A stretch of DNA of 62,958 nucleotides from Anaerolineae bacterium (GCA_023384415.1 JAHDWJ010000020.1:53729-116686), one strand, 5' to 3'. Counted from the stretch's first letter, positions 7,785 through 16,741 are shown. Program-made: numbers and translations. Notes: generated from the sequence alone by a model not told the origin.

Positions 7785-9656
7785 TCAGGGCAGATTAGCC
7801 TTAATAGAGAGAGCAACTTCACGAGAAATGCCGGGCAGTTCGCTTAATTCCTCAACCGTAGCCCGGCGAATACCTTCGATGGTTTCAAAATGGGCCAGCA
7901 GTTGTTTACGCCGCCGGGGGCCAATGCCAGGGATGCTGTCTAAAACGGACGCCGTGCCCACTTTGGCCCGCCGTTTGCGGTGCCCTTCATTGGCAAAGCG
8001 GTGGGCCTCATCCCGCAGCCGCTGCACCAAATATAACCCCTGGGAACGGCGGGGCAGATAAACCGATTGTTTACGCGCCGGTAAGAACAGCTCCTCATTT
8101 TGTTTGGCTAAACCAGCTACCGGCACCTCATCGGTCAGGCCAAATTCAGCTAACACTTCCATTGCTACCGTTAGCTGCCCCTTCCCTCCATCTACAATCA
8201 ATAAATCGGGCAGTAACGCCCAGGCAGAATCTTTCTGCTTGCCAATTTTATTCAGGTCATGTAATTCGCCTGATTGGGCTTCTTTGTACCGTTGGAAGCG
8301 GCGGGTAAGGGCTTCGCGCATAGCTCCGTAATCATCGTTGCCTACGGTCTGGATGTTGAAGCGGCGATAATCGCTTTTGCGGGCGACCCCCTGGACGAAG
8401 ACGACCATAGAAGCGACGGTTTGTTCTCCCTGAGTGTGGCTAATATCGTAACATTCCAGGCGGGATGGCGGCCGCGGCAGGTTTAACGCCTCTTGCAGTT
8501 CGCTCATGGCGGTCACATGCTGGGATTGGTCGGCAGCCCACTGTTGGCGCAAGGTGGCCAGGGTATCTTCGGCGTTGCGGGCGGCCATTTCTACCAACTC
8601 TTTCTTTTTGCCCCGTTGGGGCACTTGAAGGGTAACTTTGCTGGTTCGTTTTTGCCGCAGCCATTGCTCGATGATTTGGGCCTCTTCAATGGCATGGGGT
8701 AGGAGCAGCTCCTGGGGAATGTGCGCCGCTTCGTCGTAAAACTGGGTCAAGAACTCTTGCAGAATAGCACTGTCTTGCTCATCTTCGGTGTTTTCAAGCA
8801 GGAAATATTCCCGGCCTATCAATTTCCCTTGCCGGATGAAGAACACCTGAACACAGGCATCCCCGTCTACTCTGGCGAAGGCGATGACATCCTGGTCGGT
8901 ATCTGCGGCCGCGATCACCTTCTGCTTCTCTACAATCCGTTCAATAGCCTTGAGTTTGTCCCGGTACTGGGCCGCTTTCTCAAAATCGAGGGCTTCTGCG
9001 GCCGCGCCCATCTTCTTCTGAATCTCCTTCATCACCCCATCAGAGCGGCCATTGAGAAAATCCATCAACTGCTGAATCATCCCCCGGTATTCTGCCTGGT
9101 TCACCGCCCCGATGCACGGCCCATTACACAATTTGATGTCATAATAAAGACAGGCCCGCTCATCTTGCCCGGTGATCACCCGGTCACAGGTGAGGTAAGG
9201 GAACACCTTTCGCAGCAAATCCAGGGATTGGTACACCGCCCAGGCTGAGGTATAGGGGCCAAAGTAGCGGGAGCCATCTTTCTCCATGCGCCGCGTCACC
9301 GTTACTTTGGGGAATGGGTCGGCCCAATGGATTTTGATGTATGGGTATCGTTTGTCATCTTTGAGGCGGATGTTGTAGCGGGGCTGGTGTTTTTTGATGA
9401 GGTTCATCTCCAGCAGTAGGGCTTCTAGCTCCGAATCGGTGATGATAATTTCGATGTCGCTGATTTGTTGGCGTAGTTTGTGGGTTTTGTAGGAATCTAC
9501 ATTGGCCTGGAAGTAGGAACGGACGCGGCCGCGTAAATTGACTGCCTTGCCAATATAAATAATCTTGCCGTCCTTATCCTTGTGCAAATAAACCCCAGGG
9601 CGGGCTGGCAGGTTATCTAAAATCTCTTTAATACGGGGGGAAGGTTCAAAACTCAT
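7785..9656 (-). CDS. uvrC: Excinuclease ABC subunit C (UvrC)
   Basis: 623 residues, full length. The GIY-YIG nuclease (PGVYLHKDKDGKIIYIGKA, ~residues 19-38) makes the 3' incision. A UVR motif (ALDFEKAAQYRDKLKAIE, ~212-230) contacts UvrB. The RNase-H-like domain (ECYDISHTQGEQTVASMVVF; IVDGGKGQL) makes the 5' incision. A C-terminal helix-hairpin-helix pair (IPGIGPRRRKQLL...LPGISREVALSI) binds DNA. It acts in nucleotide excision repair with UvrA (uvrA lies at 55957). A TATAAT box sits only 6 bp before the ATG and there is no Shine-Dalgarno, so the message may be leaderless. Confidence 0.97.
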   Translation of the reverse strand: MSFEPSPRIKEILDNLPARPGVYLHKDKDGKIIYIGKAVNLRGRVRSYFQANVDSYKTHKLRQQISDIEIIITDSELEALLLEMNLIKKHQPRYNIRLKDDKRYPYIKIHWADPFPKVTVTRRMEKDGSRYFGPYTSAWAVYQSLDLLRKVFPYLTCDRVITGQDERACLYYDIKLCNGPCIGAVNQAEYRGMIQQLMDFLNGRSDGVMKEIQKKMGAAAEALDFEKAAQYRDKLKAIERIVEKQKVIAAADTDQDVIAFARVDGDACVQVFFIRQGKLIGREYFLLENTEDEQDSAILQEFLTQFYDEAAHIPQELLLPHAIEEAQIIEQWLRQKRTSKVTLQVPQRGKKKELVEMAARNAEDTLATLRQQWAADQSQHVTAMSELQEALNLPRPPSRLECYDISHTQGEQTVASMVVFVQGVARKSDYRRFNIQTVGNDDYGAMREALTRRFQRYKEAQSGELHDLNKIGKQKDSAWALLPDLLIVDGGKGQLTVAMEVLAEFGLTDEVPVAGLAKQNEELFLPARKQSVYLPRRSQGLYLVQRLRDEAHRFANEGHRKRRAKVGTASVLDSIPGIGPRRRKQLLAHFETIEGIRRATVEELSELPGISREVALSIKANLP

Positions 9657-9662
9657 GGGGTA

Positions 9663-9668
9663 ATTATA
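9663..9668 (-). promoter_or_regulatory. -10 box of uvrC (leaderless candidate)
   Basis: On the minus strand TATAAT ends six bases before the uvrC ATG (9656). Transcription from such a box would start at or within a base or two of the A of ATG. No good -35 is visible (TGTACA at 15 bp spacing is the best). No ribosome-binding site is present. Confidence 0.5.
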
Positions 9669-9691
9669 CCTGGAAGTTGGGGGTGTACAGA

Positions 9692-9740
9692 GTGAGAGAT
9701 TGAGGAGTTGGGGAGTAGAGACTGGAGATTGAGAGATTCA
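9692..9740. repeat. Degenerate heptamer tandem repeat
   Basis: GAGATTGAGGAGTTGGGGAG and following bases parse as successive seven-base units of the GAGATTG/GAGTTGG type. They sit exactly where the 5' half of the Uma2 gene should be. Confidence 0.55.
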
Positions 9741-10152
9741 GTGGCCAACCTGGACCGGCTGACCCCCAGAACGATTAGAAGGGCCGGCCGATCTGGTGAT
9801 TGAGATTGTGTCGGATGATAGTGTGCAGCGGGATCGGCGGGACAAGTATATGGAGTACGCGGCCGCCGGGGTGAAGGAGTATTGGATTGTTGACCCGCGG
9901 CCGCAAAAATTACGCACCGACTTCTTTATCCTCAACGAACAGAGGCAATATGAGCTATTTGCCACTGAGGATGATGAAAAAGTTAGCTCCCATATCCTGA
10001 CCGGCTTCTGGCTGCGGACGGCGTGGCTGTGGCAGGCAGAGAGTTTAGACCCATTTCTCCTCTTTTGTGAAATTCGCGGCTTCTCCCCCGAACAAGCCCA
10101 ACAGTTCCAGGAAATGCTGCGCCAGGGGCCGACGGATGCCAGTGAACAGTAA
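9741..10152 (+). pseudogene. Uma2-family endonuclease-like gene, 5' truncated and frameshifted
   Basis: The 3' part encodes PERLEGPADLVIEIVS, then DRRDKYMEYAAAGVKEYWIVDP and a C-terminal tail. This is the conserved core of Uma2/DUF820 (PD-(D/E)XK-like) proteins. Upstream in another frame (9741-9767) is VANLDRLTP, which joins the core after one extra base near 9768. About 70-90 N-terminal residues are missing and replaced by heptamer repeats. A shorter translation could start at GTG 9796 but would lack part of the fold. These genes are very numerous and often decayed in Chloroflexota and cyanobacteria; their role is uncertain. Confidence 0.75.
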
Positions 10153-10155
10153 TCA

Positions 10156-10371
10156 GTTAGCCGTTAGCCGTTAGCCGTTAGCAGCAGGCATTTTACAGAG
10201 ATGGCGTACACAAGAAGGGGTTATCGAAAAAAGCAATCTCGCGCAGAGGTGCAGAGACGCAAAGGGGAACATCTCCGCGCCCCTGCGTCTTGGCGCGATC
10301 TAACGTCATTGCCGATAAACTCAAATATAAACCGCGTTGTACCAATCTCCCGTCCCTCTTCCTCATCCATT
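10156..10371. repeat. Heptamer array and dispersed repeat
   Basis: 10156-10182 is an almost perfect GTTAGCC heptamer repeat (3.9 units). 10241-10300 holds CGCGCAGAGGTGCAGAGACG followed by an inverse GCGCCCCTGCGTCTTGG, related to 1163-1212. No gene seen. Confidence 0.65.
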
Positions 10372-13300
10372 TCATTCCATGACTACCAGCCCTGGCAGGG
10401 TGAGGGCGTCATTGATGGGCAGCCCATCGGCGTTGAGGACAGGCAGCCGCTGCAAGGTCGCCAGGAGATACCAGCCTACAATGAGCCGGTAAGGGCCGGG
10501 GGCCAGGTCTGCTTTTAACTGAATCTGATGCCGGTCATTTACGACTGCCCCAGGCGGCCATTGGCTGGTGGGGAAGGTGCCTTGCACCGGCCAGCTATCT
10601 ACCTGCCCCACAATCTGATCCTGGCTGTCTAACACCTGGAGAAAGAGGGTGTAATCATGGGGGATAGGGGCCAGGGCTTGCCATTGCAGGTTGACGGTGA
10701 GTATTCCCCCCGGCTGTAAGACCGTTTCCGGCAGTTCCAGGGTCAGCAGGGCGATGAGGTCCTGGTAGTTGGTGGCCCCTTCGGGCAGGGGGACGCCGCT
10801 GATTTCAACCTGACCGATGATGCAGTGGGATCGCGGCCGCGCCAACCAGCCACAAATCGCCTCATCTCGTTCACATCTCCCCGCCTCACACCGTTCCCCC
10901 CACAGCAGCAGCCCATATTGCCCCGGCGGAACATTCGCCACAAGGGTCGCCTGCCAGAGAGCATCCCCCACCCGGTCTGGCTCAATCAGGCGAGTTTGGG
11001 CCAACAGGGCGCCATCAGCCGCCTGCAAACCAATATAAAGGGGTTGTGCCCCGGTATGCTGGCCGGAAAATAGCAGAGAGAGTTCACTCTGCGGCCGCGC
11101 CCTCATCCCTCCCGTTATCCCCGTCAGATGGGCCTGGCCGATGGTCAAACGCAGCGGCCTGGCCTGAGAAAGATGTTCCGGCGGAGTCAGGGGCCAATCC
11201 GCCACCGGGTGCCATTCCAGGCTGTCTGGGTCGCTGAAGGGGGGGGCCAGAGCCACTTGAAGCTGCATCGTTTGTGTCTGGGGCAGAATGGGCAGCGGCA
11301 GCAGGTGAAAGTCGGCCACGATCTCCCCCGGCTGCCAGGCGAGGGTGGGGTAATAGTTGTTGGCCGGGTGTTGGCCAATGGCCGGGATGGGGGGGCCGCT
11401 GTACTGCTCGTTGGCCCAGCGAGTATAGACGTACCACGCCTGGGTGAGGGGGGTATCGGTGCGCCAATAGAGGGTCGCGGCCGCGGCCCCTTCTCCCAGT
11501 GGTTCCAGGGTACCCCCCAACAGGTCAACCCCCTGAATGAGCTGCGGCCGGTAGGTCACGTCATCAGGCAGGGTGGTTAATGGCTGGCGGCTCACTTCCG
11601 TCAGCGGGCCCAGAGAGCGCAGGTGGTAAATCCCTTCCAGCCCCGGCAAAAAGCGGGCCAGATAGACGGCCTGCCCTCTAGCCAGGGCTGTTTCTAATTG
11701 GAAACGGTACGCCGCCTCATCTGGCTCTACCCGAATTTCTAAATCGGGTCGCCACCCTTCAGCTTGCTGCAAATAGTAAAGGGGGGCAATTTTTTCACTG
11801 TCGGCCAGGATCATCCCCCCTGCGGCAATAGGTAGATTTAGCACATATTCCCCCCAGGTGATCAGCCCATCGTCACTGGAGCGGTCTACGGCCCGGTAGA
11901 TGGGAGGGAGTTGGGTGAAAAGGAAGATGAAGCAGAGGGTGAGGACGGCGAGGGGGCGAGTTTGTGAGTTGGCAAGGGGGGGAGTTTGGGCAAGGATGGT
12001 GAGGGCGAAGCCAATCCAGAGAGCGATGATGAGGTGGGCGGGCAGCAAAAAGACGGCCAGGTCAGGGACGTGGTAGTTAAGGCAGTAGAGGGTGAAGCCA
12101 AGCCAGGTGATGAAGGTGAGTAGGGCAGCCCGGGGATGGTAATAGACCAGGAAGATCAGTCCGAACGCGGCCGCGACCAATCCTACCGTGCCCCATTCCT
12201 GGTGAAACAACCGGCCCACAATCTCATACCGGGTACTATCCTGGAGAAAGGCGGTAAGCTGCAACGCTCCCCGGAAGCGGCCGGCCACCACCCAATCTAC
12301 AAACCGCCCCCACCCCATCGCTTCGCCATTGACCACCCACCAGCGCCAGGGCAAATAGGCATAAAGAAGCAGGGGCAGCAGCCCGGCTAAGGCCATCTGT
12401 GCCAGCCAGCGAGCCGTCCAGGGAAGCTGCCGCCGCTGCCACCAGAAAATCAGCAAAGCCGGAGGAATCAGAAAGACGGTGGTGAGATGGTTGGTCAGCC
12501 CCAGACCGATAAGAGGAATTATGAAGGATGAGGGATAAAGGATGAAGGGTGAAGGGATAAATGTTCGAGCTAGGAATCCATGTCCCTTCCTATCTATGTT
12601 TATTTTATCTGTGGTGATGGCCGAAACCATCAGGTAGAGCGCGGCCGCGACAATGAGCAGATGTAAAGTATACACTTCCGCCTCCACCGTCTGCCCCCAG
12701 AAGGTGGGCCTGGTTGCCAGAACCAGCGCGGTGAAGAGGCCGATGAGGGGGGTGGGCAGTGAACAGTGAGCAGTCTCCAGTCTCTCAGCCTCTACTCTCC
12801 CGCTTTCCAAGTTCACCAACCGCGCCATCACTCCATAAACCAGCACCGCGGCCGTGACCCCATACATTGCCGTCCCCACATTGAGCCGCCAGGCCACTGA
12901 GCCAATGGGAATGAGCAATGTCCATAGTTTGCCCAACAGCAGGTAAAGGGGATAACCAGTGGGGTGGGCGATACCTAATTGGGGGGCTACCACCTGAAAC
13001 TCAAAGGTATCGGCCTGGCCGACGGTACGCCCCAGGGTGAGCAGGTAGAGGGGGATAAGGAAGAGGGTGAGGGTAACGAGGGGGCGGGAGGGTGAGGGGG
13101 CGCGGGGACGAGTAAGATAAAACAGGGTGAAGGTAAGCCAGAGAGTGCTGAGAAAGAGGACGCGGCCGCGAACCATATCAAGCTCTGGGGTGAACAGGTA
13201 GAGCAGGTTGCCAGCCAGGGGCAGCCAGGAGAGCCAGGCCGGGTATGGCCACCTGATGCCCCAGACCAGAACCGCCAGGAACGCGGCCGCAAATAACACC

Positions 13301-13473
13301 GGCAGCGGCCGGCCCAACAGTGCCAACTCTGGAAACCACCCTTCATACAGTAACCGGGCTAAGGCCAGGCCGCCGATAAAGCTACAAATAGCTGGGAGAA
13401 GAGATGAAACGTGAAACGTGAAACGTGCTAGGTGCTGGGTGATAGATGAGGAGGGTGGGGTCAAAACCTTCAT
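10372..13473 (-). CDS. DUF2723-family GT-C membrane protein (O-mannosyltransferase-like)
   Basis: 1033 residues from ATG 13473; a TTG at 13491 is in frame but weaker. The N-terminal ~530 residues contain about a dozen membrane helices. The DUF2723 block includes VGQADTFEFQVVAPQLGIAH followed by PTGYPLYLLLGKLW, the loop with the acidic residue conserved in GT-C glycosyltransferases using polyprenyl-phosphate sugars. The C-terminal ~480 residues are soluble beta-rich modules, probably extracytoplasmic. Family members transfer mannose-like sugars to proteins; the acceptor here is unknown. Odd: several heptamer-repeat tracts (13403-13430, 12762-12800, 12527-12570 and others) are translated in frame as poorly conserved loops. 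Confidence 0.8.
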   Translation of the reverse strand: MKVLTPPSSSITQHLARFTFHVSSLLPAICSFIGGLALARLLYEGWFPELALLGRPLPVLFAAAFLAVLVWGIRWPYPAWLSWLPLAGNLLYLFTPELDMVRGRVLFLSTLWLTFTLFYLTRPRAPSPSRPLVTLTLFLIPLYLLTLGRTVGQADTFEFQVVAPQLGIAHPTGYPLYLLLGKLWTLLIPIGSVAWRLNVGTAMYGVTAAVLVYGVMARLVNLESGRVEAERLETAHCSLPTPLIGLFTALVLATRPTFWGQTVEAEVYTLHLLIVAAALYLMVSAITTDKINIDRKGHGFLARTFIPSPFILYPSSFIIPLIGLGLTNHLTTVFLIPPALLIFWWQRRQLPWTARWLAQMALAGLLPLLLYAYLPWRWWVVNGEAMGWGRFVDWVVAGRFRGALQLTAFLQDSTRYEIVGRLFHQEWGTVGLVAAAFGLIFLVYYHPRAALLTFITWLGFTLYCLNYHVPDLAVFLLPAHLIIALWIGFALTILAQTPPLANSQTRPLAVLTLCFIFLFTQLPPIYRAVDRSSDDGLITWGEYVLNLPIAAGGMILADSEKIAPLYYLQQAEGWRPDLEIRVEPDEAAYRFQLETALARGQAVYLARFLPGLEGIYHLRSLGPLTEVSRQPLTTLPDDVTYRPQLIQGVDLLGGTLEPLGEGAAAATLYWRTDTPLTQAWYVYTRWANEQYSGPPIPAIGQHPANNYYPTLAWQPGEIVADFHLLPLPILPQTQTMQLQVALAPPFSDPDSLEWHPVADWPLTPPEHLSQARPLRLTIGQAHLTGITGGMRARPQSELSLLFSGQHTGAQPLYIGLQAADGALLAQTRLIEPDRVGDALWQATLVANVPPGQYGLLLWGERCEAGRCERDEAICGWLARPRSHCIIGQVEISGVPLPEGATNYQDLIALLTLELPETVLQPGGILTVNLQWQALAPIPHDYTLFLQVLDSQDQIVGQVDSWPVQGTFPTSQWPPGAVVNDRHQIQLKADLAPGPYRLIVGWYLLATLQRLPVLNADGLPINDALTLPGLVVME

Positions 13474-13527
13474 ACCCTCAATTGTATCCAATCTAGGGCA
13501 GGGTTAAAGAATCAACTCTGCGTTTAG

Positions 13528-14880
13528 TCACAGTCCCAAGATCCAGCGGGCAATGGTGAAGTAGATAAACAGGCCAGTGGCGTCTACCAGGGTACTCATG
13601 GCTGGACCAGAGACAACGGTGGGATCAATGCGTAATTTCGCGGCCGCGAGCGGCAGCAGCGCCCCTAATGAATTGGCCCACACCACAATCGCCATAATCG
13701 CCAGAGCGACCGTCAGAGCAACCGGCACACCCGTGCCCCAGGTGACAGCACGCAAATAGGCCACAGTTGCCATTCCCGCGCCTAAAATCAGCCCGGTACG
13801 CAACTCATGCCAAAATGCCTTCAAGGCATCCTGCCATTCCAAATCCCCTACGGCTAACGCCCGAATAATGGTACTGGTGGTCTGGGAACCAGCATTTCCC
13901 CCGGTGCCAATAAGCAGGGGGATAAAAATAGAAAGGGTCACTACGGCCATCAACTCATCCTCAAACAGGCGCATCACCGTTCCCGTCAGTGTTCCCGTCA
14001 AAAACAGCATCAACAACCAGCCAATTCGTTTCCGCGCAATTTCGGCAACCCCAGTGTTGAGATAAGAATGATCCAGCGGCGACGCCCCCCCAAACCGCTG
14101 AATATCTTCCGTGGCTTCTTCTTCTAAGACATCAATGACATCATCAATGGTAATGGCCCCCAGGAGCATTCCTTGTTCATCCACAACCGGCAGGGTCAAC
14201 AAATCATACCGGGACATGATTCGGGCACACTCTTCCTGGTCGGTGCCCACGGAAACAGAGATCACTTCCGGGTTCATTACATCCATGACCAACTGTTGGG
14301 GAGCTGAGGTAATCAGTTTAAACAAGCTCACCACACCACACAGTTTGCCCTCTTTATCTACGACAAACAGGTATTGGATAATTTCCTTGTCTTCGGGCTG
14401 CCATTCGCGGATGGCGTCTAAGGCATGGGCAACGGTCATGCGACGGCGCAGGGCCAAAATCCAGACAGTCATCAGCCCACCCGCACTGTCTTCGGGGTGC
14501 AAAAGCAAGGGACGAATTTCGTCCGGGTCGGCCAGTTGGGAGAGAACGGCTTGAACCTGATGCGGCTCCATCTCCCCAAACATATCTACCGCTTCATCTG
14601 GCTCCATTTCGGCGACGATACGGGCGGCCGCGGCCGCAGGCAATGCGGCCATCAATTCGGCGGCTTCTTCGTCTTCTAACTCTTCCAGCAAGTCCGCCGA
14701 ACTGGCCGGGTTCAATTGGGAAAAGAGAGAAACCTGGTCTTCCTCGTCTAGTTCGGTGAACAGGTCAGCCTGATCTACAGGACGCAGCTCTTCAATGATT
14801 GCGGCCGCGCCGGCAAAATCATCCTGTTCCAACGAAGCACGCAGCCGTGCCAGAACATCATCCAGGTAAATTGTCTGCAT
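13528..14880 (-). CDS. mgtE: Magnesium transporter MgtE
   Basis: 450 residues with the full MgtE order: N-terminal superhelical domain (~1-130, rich in Asp/Glu and repeated LLEELEDEEAAEL-like turns), two CBS domains (~135-255; DVMNPEVISVSVGTDQEECA), a connecting helix and five membrane helices (~285-450). These carry the diagnostic GTGGNAGSQT. It is an inner-membrane Mg2+ channel gated by cytoplasmic Mg2+. ATG 14880 has a good GGAGG seven bases upstream, but that site is folded into a hairpin (separate entry). Monocistronic by layout. Confidence 0.95.
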   Translation of the reverse strand: MQTIYLDDVLARLRASLEQDDFAGAAAIIEELRPVDQADLFTELDEEDQVSLFSQLNPASSADLLEELEDEEAAELMAALPAAAAARIVAEMEPDEAVDMFGEMEPHQVQAVLSQLADPDEIRPLLLHPEDSAGGLMTVWILALRRRMTVAHALDAIREWQPEDKEIIQYLFVVDKEGKLCGVVSLFKLITSAPQQLVMDVMNPEVISVSVGTDQEECARIMSRYDLLTLPVVDEQGMLLGAITIDDVIDVLEEEATEDIQRFGGASPLDHSYLNTGVAEIARKRIGWLLMLFLTGTLTGTVMRLFEDELMAVVTLSIFIPLLIGTGGNAGSQTTSTIIRALAVGDLEWQDALKAFWHELRTGLILGAGMATVAYLRAVTWGTGVPVALTVALAIMAIVVWANSLGALLPLAAAKLRIDPTVVSGPAMSTLVDATGLFIYFTIARWILGL

Positions 14881-15163
14881 TGGAGCACCTCCAGGATGTT
14901 TCCCCTGGAGGCGTGGTAGGGAAAGGAACGATTGGGGAATCTCCTGTTTCCCTCATCTCTCAAGTTCATTAGCCAGAGTTAGAGAGGGAGAGATTAAGAG
15001 ATTGAGCGTTCCCTTGAGAAGAACCTGCTTCCAGGGGAGCTATTCAATTAGATAAGCAGGTGTGGAAGGCATTTTGATCCTACAACTGTAAGGCTCGGCC
15101 TTGTCTTCCATAATGAACATAACTCCTACAAAATTATGAATTATGAGGGATGAATAATGAATT
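14881..15163. other. Upstream gap of mgtE
   Basis: Apart from the hairpin at 14888-14911, this holds loose heptamer-like words (GAGAGGGAGAGATTAAGAGA near 14981; ATGAATAATGAATTTCACCC near 15148). No gene supported. Confidence 0.4.
14888..14911 (-). promoter_or_regulatory. Hairpin enclosing the mgtE ribosome-binding site
   Basis: CCTCCAGG (14904-14911 side on the message) pairs perfectly with CCTGGAGG over an 8-base loop. The second arm contains the GGAGG Shine-Dalgarno (14888-14892), seven bases from the start codon. Pairing would block initiation, so translation may be controlled by refolding or a ligand. No M-box aptamer was recognised. Confidence 0.55.
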
Positions 15164-15472
15164 TCACCCTTCTTGATATGACTCGTGCTCAGGAAGCTCA
15201 AACAAAGAGTGTGCCACAGGTCCTGGGGTAACTTCTGCGAAAACAAACATGGCTGATTGAGGCCAAACCAGTTGCACCAAATCTGTCACCATAACGGATG
15301 ATCCAACTTTATCCTGGACCAAAACTGCCTGAGTGCATGAAATTGTAACCCTTAAACTGGGGCTGTCAACATTGGCAGATGGCAAGGGGTGTATGATCAA
15401 ATACCGTTTAAGGCCAACGTAACAGCCGAGCCCCAGAGTGGACAAGGATGGGGTTTCCCTGCCAGTCCGCAT
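15164..15472 (-). CDS. Unrecognised open frame overlapping the MOSC-like gene end
   Basis: 102 codons starting MRTGRETPSLST with no visible ribosome-binding site, overlapping 65 bp of the preceding coding region in another frame. Segments such as GSSVMVTDLVQLVWPQSAMFVF look protein-like but match nothing I know. It could be a genuine short gene coupled to the upstream one, a frameshifted 3' part, or chance. No membrane helix is convincing. Confidence 0.3.
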   Translation of the reverse strand: MRTGRETPSLSTLGLGCYVGLKRYLIIHPLPSANVDSPSLRVTISCTQAVLVQDKVGSSVMVTDLVQLVWPQSAMFVFAEVTPGPVAHSLFELPEHESYQEG

Positions 15473-15983
15473 AAAAACCGCGCTGCCCTTCAGCTAAAAA
15501 CTGCAGGGTGATCTTCATCTGGGGTGGGTTGGGAGCAGGGTCGTTTAGGGCGAATTGGGCAAAGGCCGCACAGGGAGAGGCAGCTCTGAGGTTGATGACG
15601 CGGCCGCACATCCCATCTTTTGTTTCCAAGATCAACTCACCCTGTAACTCAGCCCAGGTAATCGGCGCCGCGGCCGCGAAAATGATATTCTCCCCACCAC
15701 ACCCATCTACCAGGTGACCCCCAAAGCGGCCGCGCATCTGCTCATAATGGCTGGTGAAGTTAAACGAGAGGTTATTCCCCTTGTGGGGGCCGGCCTGGGG
15801 GTGTTCTTGATGATGCACATCGGTAATCATCAGGTCATCCTGCCACCCCACAACGCCCCGGGGGCTTATTTCCAGCCGGGAAACCGTCACCAGATTGGCC
15901 GGATCATACCGCTCCCGACGCGGCCCTACTTTCAGCGGCCCCGTCTGCACCTGCAACTTCAACACTCGTCCCAGTTCGATCAT
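15408..15983 (-). CDS. MOSC-domain-like protein
   Basis: 191 residues from ATG 15983. The longer start at 16001 would translate a heptamer repeat (MKLETT) and is rejected. LEISPRGVVGWQDD, NNLSFNFTSHYEQMRG and FGGHLVDGCGGENI resemble the MOSC pattern in which a G-GEN motif follows a variable loop. MOSC domains are sulfur-carrier folds of molybdenum cofactor sulfurase C-terminal regions and YiiM-like proteins. The usual catalytic Cys is possibly that in VDGCGGENI. Three GCGGCCGC octamers lie within 15600-15734. Assignment rests on these motifs only. Confidence 0.55.
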   Translation of the reverse strand: MIELGRVLKLQVQTGPLKVGPRRERYDPANLVTVSRLEISPRGVVGWQDDLMITDVHHQEHPQAGPHKGNNLSFNFTSHYEQMRGRFGGHLVDGCGGENIIFAAAAPITWAELQGELILETKDGMCGRVINLRAASPCAAFAQFALNDPAPNPPQMKITLQFLAEGQRGFYADWQGNPILVHSGARLLRWP

Positions 15984-15986
15984 GGT

Positions 15987-16012
15987 AGTTTCGAGTTTCA
16001 AGTTTCGAGTTA
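15987..16012. repeat. Heptamer repeat (GTTTCGA/GTTTCAA)
   Basis: AGTTTCGAGTTTCAAGTTTC is a run of seven-base units. It lies between the MOSC-like and SnoaL-like genes and includes the last codons of the latter. Confidence 0.6.
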
Positions 16013-16408
16013 CTCCCCCTGCCCCGCTGGCGATTTATGCACATGGACCACCTGCCACCCATTGGGACCTTTCACCAGCACCCGTGATTCATTATGGCTT
16101 TGGTGGCGTATCCCTTGCTCCCCGGCAATGGAGAGCATAAAGGTATAAGAGACAATGGCGGTATCACCGTACCGTTGCAGGCGCGGCTCAAATAGATCAT
16201 AACGGAATTCAGTGCCGGTTCCGGCCCAGCTATTTTTAATCATAAACAAGTGGAAATCCAGCCCATCCATCCGGTGAGGGGTGACAAACCATTCATAAAG
16301 AGATAAATCAGGGGCGGTGGTCGCCTGGTACGCGGCCGCGTCCCGGTTAAAAATAGCGCGCAAATGATGATGGAGAAAATCCCAAATCTCTTGTTCTTCA
16401 CTATTCAT
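16010..16408 (-). CDS. SnoaL/DUF4440-like (NTF2-fold) protein
   Basis: 132 residues. It begins EEQEIWDFLHHHLRAIFNRD, typical of the first helices of NTF2-fold SnoaL/DUF4440/CaMKII-association-like proteins. RVLVKGPNGWQVVHVHKSP at the C terminus is the hallmark last strand (GWQVVHVHxS). These small alpha+beta barrels are enzymes or ligand-binding proteins; no specific activity can be read here. ATG 16408 is followed upstream by a GGAG-type site. Confidence 0.75.
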   Translation of the reverse strand: MNSEEQEIWDFLHHHLRAIFNRDAAAYQATTAPDLSLYEWFVTPHRMDGLDFHLFMIKNSWAGTGTEFRYDLFEPRLQRYGDTAIVSYTFMLSIAGEQGIRHQSHNESRVLVKGPNGWQVVHVHKSPAGQGE

Positions 16409-16463
16409 GGTGACTCCTCAGGTAAAAGCGGTAAAACAGCCTGGGCAGGTGAGTAAGGATCAA

Positions 16464-16681
16464 CAATTCTCAATTTGCCCAGAAATGAATGTAGATGCGG
16501 CGGGACAGGTGGGCTACGGTTTTGGTCAAACGAGACCGTTTCGTTCCCACCAGTCTCGCCCCGCTTGGGCTAAAACAAGGGCCAAAGGGGTGAGACAGGC
16601 GGGAACAAGGTTGAATCGCTTGACCCAGATGGTGCCCGCCTATCTCCCCCTACCCCACAACGGGTGCTAAATTGAGAATTG
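16464..16681. repeat. MITE-like element, copy 1
   Basis: 218 bp bounded by inverted ends CAATTCTCAATTT and AAATTGAGAATTG. The inside has further inverse segments (CGGGACAGGTGGG.. / ..CCCACCTGTCTCGCCCCG-like) and no reading frame. A second copy at 59127-59340 is highly similar over its whole length, and 62585-62649 is a partial third copy. No transposase is encoded; it may be mobilised in trans. Confidence 0.75.
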
Positions 16682-16741
16682 CTGGGCAATGATGCTTCAT
16701 ATAGGCATATGGGGTCAGCCCAAGGATACTGTCCAGGGCAT

